From NCBI GenBank assembly GCA_905221605.1, contig CAJNDS010001335.1:1644438-1661937 (forward strand): DNA of 17,500 bases, read 5' to 3'. The number at the start of each line of letters is the position of its first letter. Position 1 is the first letter of the stretch. Below are positions 1-6,274 of the stretch, piece by piece. The stretch comes from Symbiodinium natans (taxonomy: Eukaryota > Sar > Dinophyceae > Suessiales > Symbiodiniaceae). The notes below the pieces were generated by a model that saw only the letters and a program-made list of their open reading frames with translations, was not told the DNA's origin and did not search any database. Position numbers and translations under genes: made by a program.

Positions 1-90
1 TCTAGGGTCCAGGGTCTAGGGTCAGAAGAAACCCTATACAGTTTAGGGGTCTGTTCCTATTCCCTAAACCCTAAGCCCCATAAAATTCAA
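1..90. repeat. Degenerate telomere-like sequence at left edge
   Basis: Units such as TCTAGGG, CCAGGG and CCCTAAACCCTAAG appear in both orientations but do not form a clean array. They read as decayed TTTAGGG repeats. Nothing coding is visible up to the pentanucleotide array at 151. Confidence 0.7.
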
Positions 91-150
91 CACTCCTTAA
101 TCAATATGGGCTTCGGGCTTTCTGGAACAATCCCGGGGGTGGGAGAATGG

Positions 151-312
151 CGTAAAGCAAAGTAAAGCAAAATAAAGTAAAGCAAAGTAAAGTAAAGTAA
201 AGTAAAGCAAAGTAAAGAAAAGAAAAGTCAAGCAAAGTAAAGTAAAGCAAAGTAAAGCAAAGCAAAGCAAAGTAAAGTAAAGCAAATCAAAGTAAAGTAA
301 AGTAAAGTAAAG
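151..312. repeat. AAAGT/AAAGC pentanucleotide array
   Basis: About 32 tandem five-base units alternate between AAAGT and AAAGC, with a few AAAAT, AAAGA and AAATC variants. The + strand is purine-rich with almost no C outside AAAGC. The complementary strand is open (97-285) and would encode a leucine/phenylalanine/tyrosine repeat, but that is an effect of the satellite and not a gene. Confidence 0.95.
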
Positions 313-421
313 GTTACTGGGTTCCCTGAGTGCTCCTGCGATTGTCAGTGGCCTAGTCGCTGGTCATGAAGGGTTCGGTGCAGAATCTGCCGAAAGCTGC
401 CGAAAGCCCTGCCAGATCTCG
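311..421 (+). other. Coding-like island between repeats
   Basis: The frame beginning at 311 stays open across the whole unique island until it hits the telomeric array. It reads LGSLSAPAIVSGLVAGHEGF and continues to a short cysteine-containing end. There is no ATG. It could be an exon remnant or chance; I recognise no family. The array at 420 ends the frame. Confidence 0.2.
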
Positions 422-453
422 GGTTTAGGGATTAGGGTTTAGGGTTTAGGGTA
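420..453 (+). repeat. Short TTTAGGG array
   Basis: Four to five units in the TTTAGGG orientation, one degenerate (ATTAGGG). It separates the island at 311-421 from a foldback element. Confidence 0.9.
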
Positions 454-480
454 GGCATCTCAGTCCCCTTAGTCCAGAAT

Positions 481-588
481 ACCCAAACGGGGGTTTCCCC
501 TAACAAGAGGGCACCCTTCTTGGGAGTTCCTAGAATAAGGATTCCAGTAACACATATTCAGGGTACCCCTATCTTGGGAAATACCCAA
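481..588. mobile_element. Foldback (MITE-like) element, family 1
   Basis: An imperfect inverted repeat of about 28 bases per arm has left arm 489-516 (GGGGGTTTCCCC then GGGCACCC) and right arm 561-588 (GGGTACCCCTAT then TTGGGAAATACCC). The element is about 108 bases, non-coding, and shares arm sequences with the element at 10532-10643. I see no clear target duplication. It is probably a small non-autonomous DNA transposon copy, but no transposase is present in the window. Confidence 0.55.
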
Positions 589-656
589 CTAACGAAGCCC
601 TAGTCCTGCACCGAAGTACGTAGTCCAGGCAGTCTAAGGGTAGTTGCATAGGGTAA

Positions 657-740
657 GTAAGGGGTATAGAAGGGGCCCGTAAACCCTAAACCCTAAACCC
701 TTAAGGGCCCATAGATAGGGACCATGTAACTACCCCAAGA
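657..740 (+). repeat. Dispersed repeat copy interrupted by CCCTAAA
   Basis: It begins GTAAGGGG and ends with TTAAGGGCCCATAG, GGGACCATGTAACTACC and CCAAGA. The same landmarks occur at 971-1026 and 1737-1792, and inverted at 1531-1570. Only this copy has about three CCCTAAA units (681-700) between the GTAAGGGG part and the TTAAGGGC part, so the telomeric block looks like an insertion into a pre-existing repeat. Confidence 0.65.
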
Positions 741-810
741 GGCAGTGGCCTAGCTGCACAGCGGCTGTTCCTTATGATGGCCAGGGCCTCATCTTAGGAG
801 CGCGCTGTCC

Positions 811-898
811 TTTAGGGTTTAGGGTTTAGGGTTTAGGGTTTAGGTTTTAGGGTTTAGGGTTTAGGGTTTAGGGTTCAGGGTCTCGGGTTTCGGGTTTC
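811..898 (+). repeat. TTTAGGG array with degenerate right end
   Basis: About ten units run in the TTTAGGG orientation; the right end decays into TTCAGGG and TTTCGGG variants. The flanks are the two copies of the dispersed repeat at 657-740 and 971-1026. Confidence 0.95.
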
Positions 899-970
899 GA
901 AGGGTAGTTTCAAGGGTCGGTAGTGTGCTTTGTTATTTCCCGTAAAGTGTATAGGGTATGTAAGCGGTAT

Positions 971-1026
971 GTAAGGGGTCCTCTTTTAAGGGCGCATACT
1001 AAGGGACCATGTATCTACCCATAGAA
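971..1026 (+). repeat. Dispersed repeat copy, uninterrupted
   Basis: It carries GTAAGGGGTCC, TTTTAAGGGCGCATAC, then GGGACCATGTATCTACCC, matching the copy at 657-740 without the telomeric block. It serves as an empty-site comparison. Confidence 0.6.
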
Positions 1027-1101
1027 GATTCCTACACATGAGCCGAACTCCGTAACACTCCGAACGCTCCAACCCCCAGAAAGTTGAATGCTGTGCTTGA
1101 A

Positions 1102-1138
1102 GTTAGGGCTTATAGGGTTTAGGATTTAGGGTTTAGGT
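1102..1138 (+). repeat. Short degenerate TTTAGGG array
   Basis: About five units, two of them variant (TTATAGGG, ATTTAGG). The next 45 bases (1139-1186) start with an AG-ended GGGTAGGCAG and read open as ARVDVITSGW with mostly G/C third positions, but this is too short to call. Confidence 0.85.
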
Positions 1139-1185
1139 TCCGGGTAGGCAGGCGAGGGTGGACGTCATCACCAGTGGCTGGAGAA

Positions 1186-1247
1186 AACCCTAAACCCTAA
1201 ACCCTAAACCCTAAACCCTAAACCCTAAACCGCCCTAAGCCCTAAGA
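1186..1247 (-). repeat. CCCTAAA array
   Basis: About seven units in the CCCTAAA orientation, with the right end decaying to CCCTAAG. It is opposite in orientation to the array at 1102-1138, with a unique 48-base spacer between them. Confidence 0.95.
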
Positions 1248-1251
1248 ATGA

Positions 1252-1365
1252 CTGGACATTGCAGACGCGGCAATCACTCCAAGACAGGCTGCCCAACACA
1301 AGGCAGCTCTGACCAACTCAGTCCCTATCTGGCTCCTTTATAAGGCATACTCTTTACTTCTTTCC
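1252..1365 (+). other. Coding-like island before a T/G homopolymer
   Basis: The frame starting at 1252 follows an in-frame TGA and reads LDIADAAITPRQAAQHKAAL, then a short tryptophan/leucine-rich segment before entering the T run. A possible acceptor CATTGCAG ends at 1264. I recognise no family. The alanine- and glutamine-rich composition is protein-like, but the segment is short and without a start codon, so chance is a real alternative. Confidence 0.25.
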
Positions 1366-1372
1366 TTTTTTT

Positions 1373-1403
<31 letters not shown>

Positions 1404-1404
1404 G
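1366..1404. repeat. T17-G22 double homopolymer
   Basis: Seventeen T are followed directly by 22 G. The complementary strand reads C then A and gives an artificial proline/lysine open frame (1325-1510). A shorter tract of the same kind in the opposite orientation (C13 then A8) occurs at 9547-9567. Confidence 0.95.
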
Positions 1405-1530
1405 TCGCAAGCAAGTAGTAGAAAAGCTCCCTGGAACCCAAAGCCCAAAACCCTGTAGAACCTGGGTGTGGATGCCACTCAAGGCCTCCCGGCATAGGTA
1501 GTAGTAGCATGGCGCGGCCAAGCGTTACAG

Positions 1531-1570
1531 TCTTAGGGTAGCTACATGGGTCCTTAATATGGTCCCTTAC
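1531..1570 (-). repeat. Inverted copy of the dispersed repeat
   Basis: Read on the minus strand this shows GTAAGGGACCAT, then AAGGACCCATGTAGCTACC and CTAAGA, matching the right half of the copies at 657-740 and 1737-1792. Confidence 0.5.
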
Positions 1571-1616
1571 TTCCTGCTAAGAGCTCTGAAGGTATGGGCC
1601 CTTGGGTTGTATAGGG

Positions 1617-1728
1617 TATATGGGTATTTTCCTAAATTAGAGTTTCTTTTGTGGTACCCATTTCTTAGGCGGCACCCTTTAAAACAGGATCCCAGAACGG
1701 GACCCTATTTTAGAGAACTACCCATATA
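1617..1728. mobile_element. Foldback (MITE-like) element, best-preserved inverted repeats
   Basis: Inverted arms of 24 bases at 1617-1640 and 1705-1728 match at 20 of 24 positions by my count. The outer ten bases (TATATGGGTA) are identical. The 112-base element has a non-coding centre with GTGGTACCC and GGCACCCTTTAAAA. The centre plus right arm recur at 3837-3901, indicating a dispersed family. I cannot define a target duplication with confidence. Confidence 0.7.
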
Positions 1729-1736
1729 AGGGGTCT

Positions 1737-1792
1737 GTAAGGGGTCCTTACTTAAGGGCCCATAGGAAGGGGCCCAGGTAATTACCCTAAGA
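1737..1792 (+). repeat. Dispersed repeat copy, uninterrupted
   Basis: GTAAGGGGTCCTTAC is followed directly by TTAAGGGCCCATAGG and CCAGGTAATTACCCTAAGA. This is the closest intact relative of the interrupted copy at 657-740. It abuts the foldback element at 1617-1728. Confidence 0.6.
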
Positions 1793-1839
1793 ATTGCAGG
1801 TGGAGAATCAGCCGCGGGGCGCGCCACTCTGCCTCAATT

Positions 1840-1878
1840 GGGTTTAGGGTTCAGGGTTTAGGATTTAGGGTTTAGGGA
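1840..1878 (+). repeat. Short TTTAGGG array
   Basis: Five to six units, including TTCAGGG and ATTTAGGG variants. Open frames starting just downstream (1878-2212) run through foldback sequence and I do not consider them genes. Confidence 0.9.
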
Positions 1879-1926
1879 TGCGATCAAACGCCGAAGTTAC
1901 TAAATCAGAGCCCTTCTCCTTTCGAG

Positions 1927-2034
1927 GATGCCCAGTAGCACCCCTATTCCCTGTTTGGGTGGGTTTAGGTGCCCTTCTAAACCTCCTCCAAGCAAAAAAG
2001 GGGCACCGTTTTTCACCCTGGGTTACTGGGCAAT
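1927..2034. mobile_element. Foldback element, family 2
   Basis: The left end TGCCCAGTAGC (1929-1939) is mirrored by GTTACTGGGCA (2022-2032). An inner pair, GTGCCC near 1969 and GGGCAC near 2001, also folds. Both arms recur at 4507-4601. It is non-coding and about 105 bases. A second possible foldback with CTAGGA/TCCTAGG ends lies at 2142-2212. Confidence 0.55.
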
Positions 2035-2212
2035 CTGGCTTTGGGGCACCCCAGCAAAATCAGGATGCCAGTACGAAGACTGCCTTAAAGCGGTTAGAGT
2101 CACTCGAAACTTGGCCTCATTCTCCATGAAAGTATCTTCCTTATCTAGGACCTGGGGTTCCCTTGTAATCCCCATAAAGCCAAAAAGAGCACCCTTTTTG
2201 TTCCTAGGTTAA

Positions 2213-2671
2213 GAGGGCCATAATCTCTGATCAGGCTCTATACAGGCAAAAAGGTATAGTACCTAACTCACTGATACCCTACTGCGAACTCGTATGCATT
2301 GCGAATCTAGCTTGTGGGTCTTCAGCCTCAAACTAGAAACTGAACCTTCCGAAACCCTAACTCCAAAATCCCCCAAACCCCAACGCTTGGTAACCCCTTG
2401 TCAACCAAGCACTACACCCGAAACTCCAAATCTTAGCACCACTTAAACTGGCAAACGACAATGCACCTGTGCATCATTCCCCAGTACCGTACAAACAGTA
2501 AGAAGAATAGTTATCATTCTTACAATAGCAGTAAAGGCACTGAACAGGACATACAACAAGTAACAGTAACATATATATATGTATGTATATATACACACAC
2601 ATGCAATCATGGTAATCAGAATAATTGCAAGAAACATAAGAATTAACCAGAATATTCGTAGTCATGGCAAT
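2213..2671. other. Unique and low-complexity sequence without a gene
   Basis: From 2213 to 2450 I see only degenerate AACCCT-like pieces. From 2460 the sequence becomes A-rich with AAC, AGT and ATA triplets. It includes an AT/GT/AC microsatellite at 2571-2602. Open frames here on both strands are products of low complexity. Confidence 0.6.
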
Positions 2672-2739
2672 CCCTAAACCTAAACCCTAAACCCTAAGCC
2701 CTAAACCCTAAACCCTAAACCCGAAACCCGAAGCCCTAA
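2672..2739 (-). repeat. CCCTAAA array
   Basis: About nine units in the CCCTAAA orientation, with CCCGAAA and CCCTAAG variants toward the right end. Confidence 0.95.
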
Positions 2740-2831
2740 AGAAATTAATTTCAAGCAACGCAATAATGACGAAGAAGCCCCCATCACTTCCCCAGAGGCA
2801 TGCCGACAAGCGGCTGCAGCTCACGGGGCAC

Positions 2832-3035
2832 GCCTTTAGCCTCAGCCTGAAGCAGGCCCCCCTGGTGCTTGGGTTTTGGGTTTTGTGTTTTGGGTTAGGG
2901 TTTAGGGTTCAGGGTTCAGGGTTCAGGGTTCAGGGTTCAGGGTTCAGGGTTCAGGGTTTAGGGTTTAGGGTTTGTGGGCTGATCGTCTTCCTAAAGTTTT
3001 TTGTCAGTACTTCTACTGTATGGGTGCCTCTCTAA
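2832..3035 (+). repeat. Local repeat unit carrying a TTCAGGG block
   Basis: The unit starts CCTTTAGCCTCAGCCTGAAG, passes through TGCTTGGGTTTTGGG and a telomeric block, and ends with GTGGGCTGATCGTCTTCC and GTGCCTCTCTAAATTAGGG. The left part recurs at 3048-3125 and the right part at 3749-3817. The block holds seven perfect TTCAGGG units (2908-2956) flanked by TTTAGGG. TTCAGGG contains no stops, which explains the artificial GFRVQGS-repeat frame at 2766-3035. Confidence 0.7.
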
Positions 3036-3047
3036 ATTAGGGTAGTG

Positions 3048-3243
3048 TCTTTAACCTCAGCCTCAAGCAGCCCCCCCCCCCCGCCCGGTGTGTGGATGTG
3101 CTTGGGTTTTGGTGTTGTAGGGTTTAGGGTTTAGGGTTTAGGGTTTGGGTTTTAGTGTTTGGGGCTTGGGTTTTTTTCGGTTTGGGGTTTGGGGCTTGGG
3201 GCTTGGGGCTTGGGTTTGGGTGTTTCCGGTTTGCGGTTTAGGA
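3048..3243 (+). repeat. Second local copy with C12 run and TTTAGGG/TTTGGGG tract
   Basis: It starts TCTTTAACCTCAGCCTCAAG, parallel to the unit at 2832. Twelve C follow, then GTGCTTGGGTTTTGG and a tract of TTTAGGG units that shade into TTTGGGG and CTTGGGG units up to about 3243. Confidence 0.65.
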
Positions 3244-3660
3244 CTTCGCTTTGGACTCAGTATCGCGATATAGCGTGATTGCTGTGAGGACTTTTCTTGT
3301 GGATCTTGCCATGATGGTCCACGCTGTTAATTGCTATGTGTTATGATTGTTCTTGTTGCTGTTATGGCTTAGTTGTGGTCGTTATGATTTTTTTGCCGTC
3401 ATAGTAGCGTTACGATCTGCTATTATCAGTATGCATTTAGTATTGGCATTGAGTTTTTTGCGAAATTTTTATATAGTCTCACTAATTGTATTCGTGCTTT
3501 AGGGCTCTTCATGATATTGTTGCTCTTGTTATTGTTGTTACTGTTGTTATCCTTAATGGTATTGTTATTGTTGTTGTTCTTGCTTATTGTCAGAAATGTG
3601 TTGTTGCTGCTGCTGTTACTGGGATTCAGCTTTAGGATTCAGGGTTTATAACCAGTGTAA
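3244..3660. repeat. T-rich low-complexity tract with degenerate TTG/TTA triplets
   Basis: The stretch is dominated by TTG, TTA and GTT triplets and becomes clearly periodic at 3518-3630. No frame is convincing. The complementary composition at 2460-2660 (AAC/ATA-rich) suggests both derive from similar simple sequence in opposite orientation. Confidence 0.55.
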
Positions 3661-3748
3661 GAATGCTTTGCTACTGTTGTTCTCGTGTTTTTTTACCATT
3701 CAGAGCTTCAGTGCTTTTGTTTCATTGCTTGGGGTTTAGGGCTTCGGG

Positions 3749-3901
3749 CTTGTGGGTTGATTGTCTTTCCAATTTATTGTCACTACTACTAACGTGTGCG
3801 CGTCTCTCTAATGTAGGTCCCATTTGGGTCCCCTATGTGGTACGGCACCCTTAAAAAGTAAGGAACCAAAAAGGGACCACAATCTAGAGAACTGCCCATA
3901 T
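3749..3901 (+). repeat. Third local copy joined to a family 1 foldback fragment
   Basis: GTGGGTTGATTGTCTTTCC through CGTCTCTCTAATGTAGG parallels 2973-3043. From 3837, GTGGTACGGCACCCTTAAAA and CTAGAGAACTGCCCATAT parallel the centre and right arm of the element at 1617-1728. In this copy the telomeric part of the unit is only about two degenerate units (3729-3748). Confidence 0.5.
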
Positions 3902-4063
3902 TGTTCTCTTGTCGCTAGTATTTTTTCATCTTTAGAGACCGAAACCCTGTACCCTAAACATAAATCCACCCTAAATCCAGGTCGTCGACCCTGCGCTACC
4001 CTGAACGACCTTAACCCCGAGGAAGCTGCGCTACACCCCTCGAAGCTCCCAACCTAAAACGCC

Positions 4064-4138
4064 CTTAGGGTTTAGGGTTTAGGGTTCAGGGTTTAGGGTT
4101 TAGGGTTTAAGGTTTAGGGTTTAGGGCTTAGGGTTTAG
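4064..4138 (+). repeat. TTTAGGG array
   Basis: About eleven units with two variants (TTCAGGG, TTTAAGG). The last unit, TTTAG at 4134-4138, directly abuts the coding-like island 4139-4264 and would be its 3' splice site if that island is an exon. The interval 3902-4063 before the array shows no convincing gene. Confidence 0.95.
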
Positions 4139-4264
4139 GACTTCAAGCGCAGGCGGCGGGTCTTGAAGAAGCTCAGAGCCTCCGTCATTTTTGCCGCAAG
4201 CAGCACCGAACGTGTGGGGAGGCGACCGCTTGAGTTTTGGGGAATCGGGGCTCTTTTCTGCTGA
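4139..4264 (+). CDS. Candidate terminal exon after a telomeric acceptor
   Basis: Beginning directly after TTTAG at 4138, one frame is open for 41 codons to TGA at 4262-4264. It starts DFKRRRRVLKKLRASVIFAA and ends in an aromatic segment (FWGIGALFC). The start is strongly basic. A second frame over the same bases also reads as protein-like (GLEEAQSLRHFCRKQ) for 31 codons, so the frame is not certain. A donor-like GAG/GTCAGT follows at 4266. No start codon and no recognised family. It could equally be a chance frame in unique sequence. Confidence 0.3.
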   Translation, partial: DFKRRRRVLKKLRASVIFAASSTERVGRRPLEFWGIGALFC

Positions 4265-4278
4265 GGTCAGTTTTCGGT

Positions 4279-4400
4279 TTCGGGTTTAGGGTTTAGGGGT
4301 TTAGGGTTTAGGGTTTAAGGTTTAGGGTTTAAGGTTTAGGGTTTAGGGTTTAGGGTTGGGGTTTGGGGTTCAGGGTTTCGGCCTCGGGGGTTTAGGCTTT
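4279..4400 (+). repeat. TTTAGGG array with variants
   Basis: About 14 units including TTTAAGG, TTTGGGG and TTTCGGG variants. It ends in GGCTTTGCAG, which is a good 3' splice-site match before the small island 4405-4436. Confidence 0.95.
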
Positions 4401-4404
4401 GCAG

Positions 4405-4436
4405 GGCTCAATGGGCCACACAAGGCCAGGAAGGGT
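4405..4436 (+). other. Candidate 32-base micro-exon
   Basis: A 32-base unique island lies between TTTGCAG (ending 4404) and GTAAGG (starting 4437), both good matches to splice consensus. All three frames are open. It is too small to judge coding content; the claim rests only on the two flanking splice-like signals. Degenerate telomeric sequence resumes at about 4453. Confidence 0.25.
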
Positions 4437-4506
4437 GTAAGGTTTCATGGGGGCGGGGGCGGGGGTTTAGGGCTTAGTTAGGGTTCAGGGTTTTAGGTTT
4501 TGGGGT

Positions 4507-4601
4507 CGCCCAGTAGTGCTCTTATTCCCTTCCTTTCCCTTCTTAAGCCCTGTGTAAAACCGGGGAGATCTGTTCAGTTCTCCTAGGTTACCGGGGAAGT
4601 C
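4507..4601. mobile_element. Foldback element, family 2, second copy
   Basis: The left end CGCCCAGTAGTGCTCTTATTCCCT parallels 1928-1951, and the right end AGGTTACCGGGGAAGTC parallels GGGTTACTGGGCAATC at 2020-2035. The centre differs. It is about 95 bases and non-coding, flanked by telomeric tracts on both sides. Confidence 0.5.
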
Positions 4602-4624
4602 AGGTGAAGGATCACCTAAGCCCC

Positions 4625-4653
4625 AACCCTAAACCCTAAACCCTGAAACCCGG
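4625..4653 (-). repeat. Short CCCTAAA array
   Basis: Four units in the CCCTAAA orientation between a family 2 foldback element and the larger element at 4693. Confidence 0.9.
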
Positions 4654-4692
4654 GTGCCTGGATCCTGAAGTCTTCCACCCAACATCTGAAGT

Positions 4693-4921
4693 TGACATCC
4701 CCTACTTGGGTTCATGGTACTTATTAGGGTTTTGGCTTTAGGGTCTCGGGTCTAGGGTCTAGGGTTTAGGGTTAGGGGTACTTAATAACCAATTTTCATC
4801 TGTACTTCCAACCCACTTATAAGCCCCCAAAGTGCCTTATTTATGGCGACAAGTACAGCTCTAAGTACAGGTATTACTTGGTTAAGAAGTACCATGAACC
4901 TCCAAGTAATTGGGGGGCTCA
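4693..4921. mobile_element. Foldback element with an internal TTTAGGG tract
   Basis: The outer arms pair TGACATCCCC-TACTTGG with the complement of CCAAGTAATTGGGGGGCTCA, continuing into GTTCATGGTACTT (left 4711-4722) against AAGTACCATGAAC (right 4887-4899). A second, inner pair is GGTACTTAATAACCAA (4777-4792) against TTGGTTAAGAAGTACC (4878-4893). Degenerate TTTAGGG units occupy 4724-4776 between the two left arms. It is 229 bases, with no coding frame of note. It looks like a palindromic MITE-type element that received or contains telomeric sequence. Confidence 0.65.
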
Positions 4922-4952
4922 TTCTTGCGAGGTCTCGAGTCTGGTCATATTA

Positions 4953-5028
4953 TGGGTTTAGGGTTTAGGGTTTAGGGCTTAGGGCTTAGGGTTTAGGGTT
5001 TAGGGTTTAGGGTTTAGGGTTTAGGGTT
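4953..5028 (+). repeat. TTTAGGG array
   Basis: About eleven units in the TTTAGGG orientation, two of them CTTAGGG. Confidence 0.95.
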
Positions 5029-5068
5029 CCGCCGAGACAGCATAAAAAGCCAGAGAAGGCAAAAGAAA

Positions 5069-5107
5069 ACACACACACGCACACACAGATATATATATAT
5101 ATATATA
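5069..5107. repeat. AC then AT microsatellite
   Basis: Roughly nine AC dinucleotides (with one GC) are followed by about ten AT dinucleotides, immediately before the CCCTAAA array. Confidence 0.95.
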
Positions 5108-5118
5108 AACAACAAAGA

Positions 5119-5266
5119 CCCTAAACCCTAAGCCCTAAGCCCTAAGCCCTAAACCCTACACCCTAAGCCCTAAACCCTAAACCCTAAACCCTAAACCCTA
5201 AACCCTAAACCCTAAACCCTAAACCCTAAACCCTAAACCCTAAACCCTAAACCCTAAACCCTAAAC
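5119..5266 (-). repeat. CCCTAAA array
   Basis: About 21 units in the CCCTAAA orientation, with CCCTAAG variants concentrated at the left end and perfect units at the right. If the island at 5300 is an exon, this array would be intronic or 5' flanking, in the opposite orientation to most others. Confidence 0.97.
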
Positions 5267-5299
5267 AAATACAAAAAAAAAACACAACTCATCTTGCAG

Positions 5300-5383
5300 C
5301 TCGACCCCACGCAGGTGCTCCGAGGCATTCCCAGCAAGTTCGTGGAGTCGGCGGTCAATGCCAGGCAGCCCCGGAGGATGTAG
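5300..5383 (+). CDS. Candidate exon with strong third-position GC bias
   Basis: After ATCTTGCAG (AG at 5298-5299) a phase-0 frame of 27 codons begins LDPTQVLRGIPSKFVESAVN and ends RQPRRM before TAG at 5381-5383. By my count 24 of 27 codons end in G or C, the strongest bias in the window. The stop is made at the junction with the telomeric tract (ATG-TAG-GG). Alternatively GTAGGG at 5380 is a donor and the exon ends at 5379. There is no ATG, and I recognise no family. Short length is the main reason for caution. Confidence 0.4.
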   Translation, partial: LDPTQVLRGIPSKFVESAVNARQPRRM

Positions 5384-5690
5384 GGATTCAGGGGTTTAGG
5401 GTTTAGGGCTAGGGTTTAGGGTTTAGGGCTTAGGGTTTAGGATTTAGGGTTTAGGGTTTAGGGTTTCGGGTTTCGGGTTTCTAGGGTTTCGTGGATTAAG
5501 GGTTCCGGGTTTAGGGTTTCATGGACCAGTAGTTGAGGGCTTCATGGGTTTCATGGGTTTCATGCGTTTAGGGTTTAGGGCTTCATGGGTTTCATGGATT
5601 TAGGGTATGGATTTAGGGTTTTGTGGATTAAGGAATGAGGGAGGGTTCAGGGATCAAGGTTCAGGGTTTCATGGGCGTCTAGGGTATAGG
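5383..5690 (+). repeat. Degenerate TTTAGGG tract with GGGTTTCATG variants
   Basis: Clean TTTAGGG units at 5392-5475 decay into TTTCGGG and then into a block where GGGTTTCATG and GGATTTAGGG alternate (5517-5690). No coding frame is supported. Confidence 0.85.
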
Positions 5691-5710
5691 GCGGGGTCTC
5701 GAGGCTACTT

Positions 5711-5778
5711 GTATCATCCCTATTAAGGACTGTAATCAGAACCCTGCTACTGTTAGCATAAGGGGGGGAAGGTCCCAA
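5711..5778 (-). mobile_element. Partial relative of the 16152 MITE-like element
   Basis: ATCCCTATTAAGGACTGTAA followed by CTGTTAGCATAAGGGGGG and GGTCCCAA parallels the minus strand of the element at 16152-16253, where the same blocks lie next to its terminal repeat. The left half is missing and about 20 bases intervene between the blocks, so this is a broken or divergent copy. Confidence 0.55.
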
Positions 5779-5817
5779 GGTCCCTCCTTTACTTAGTAGT
5801 TGAGTGAGTACTCTCTT

Positions 5818-5861
5818 TACACTTTTTGGGATACTATAATCTATACAAAACCAAAAGTGTA
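5818..5861. repeat. Short inverted repeat, hairpin-forming
   Basis: TACACTTTTTGG (5818-5829) pairs with CCAAAAGTGTA (5851-5861) with one bulged base, leaving a 21-base AT-rich loop. The following 130 bases (5870-6000) are unique and contain a small ATG frame (MNSATKFSPLTRCGQG, 5878-5976) that I cannot support further. Confidence 0.5.
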
Positions 5862-6000
5862 GACTTTTGGGGGGCTTATGAACTCAGCCACGAAGTTTAG
5901 TCCCTTGACAAGATGTGGCCAGGGCACTCCGGGAAGCGTTGGACAGCCCGAAGCTCGGATTTGGGGGCTGTTTTAGGATGCAAGGCCGGTTTGGGAATTA

Positions 6001-6245
6001 GGGTTGAGGGTTTAGGGTTTAAGGTTGGGTTTAGGGTTTAGGGTTTAGGGTTTAGGGTTTAGGGTTTAGGGTTTAGGGTTTAGGTTTAGGGTTTAGGGTT
6101 TAGGGTTTAGGGTTTAGGGTTTAGGGTTTAGGGTTTAGGGTTTAGGGTTTAGGGTTTAGGGTTTAGGGTTTAGGGTTTAGGGTTTTTAGGGTTTAGAGTT
6201 TTAAAAAACTAGGGTTTAGGGTTCAGAGGGTTTTGGGCTTAAGGT
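6001..6245 (+). repeat. Long TTTAGGG array
   Basis: About 26 nearly perfect units lie at 6024-6187, with degenerate units at both ends. The right end decays through TTTTTAGGG and AGAGGG toward GGCTTCAG at 6274, a possible 3' splice site. Confidence 0.97.
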
Positions 6246-6274
6246 CGGCTTAGGGTTTTTGGTTTAGGCTTCAG

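Noticed and set aside
97-285. 62-codon minus-strand ORF of leucine and phenylalanine repeats
   Set aside because: It is a translation of the AAAGT/AAAGC satellite.
1878-2212. Two overlapping + strand ORFs of 83 and 94 codons
   Set aside because: Both run through the foldback element at 1927-2034 and neighbouring palindromic sequence. Overlap in two frames and lack of codon bias argue against genes.
2766-3035. 89-codon + strand ORF with a GFRVQGS repeat
   Set aside because: The repeat is the direct translation of seven TTCAGGG units, which lack stops. Variants of the telomere repeat without TAG or TAA give such frames anywhere.
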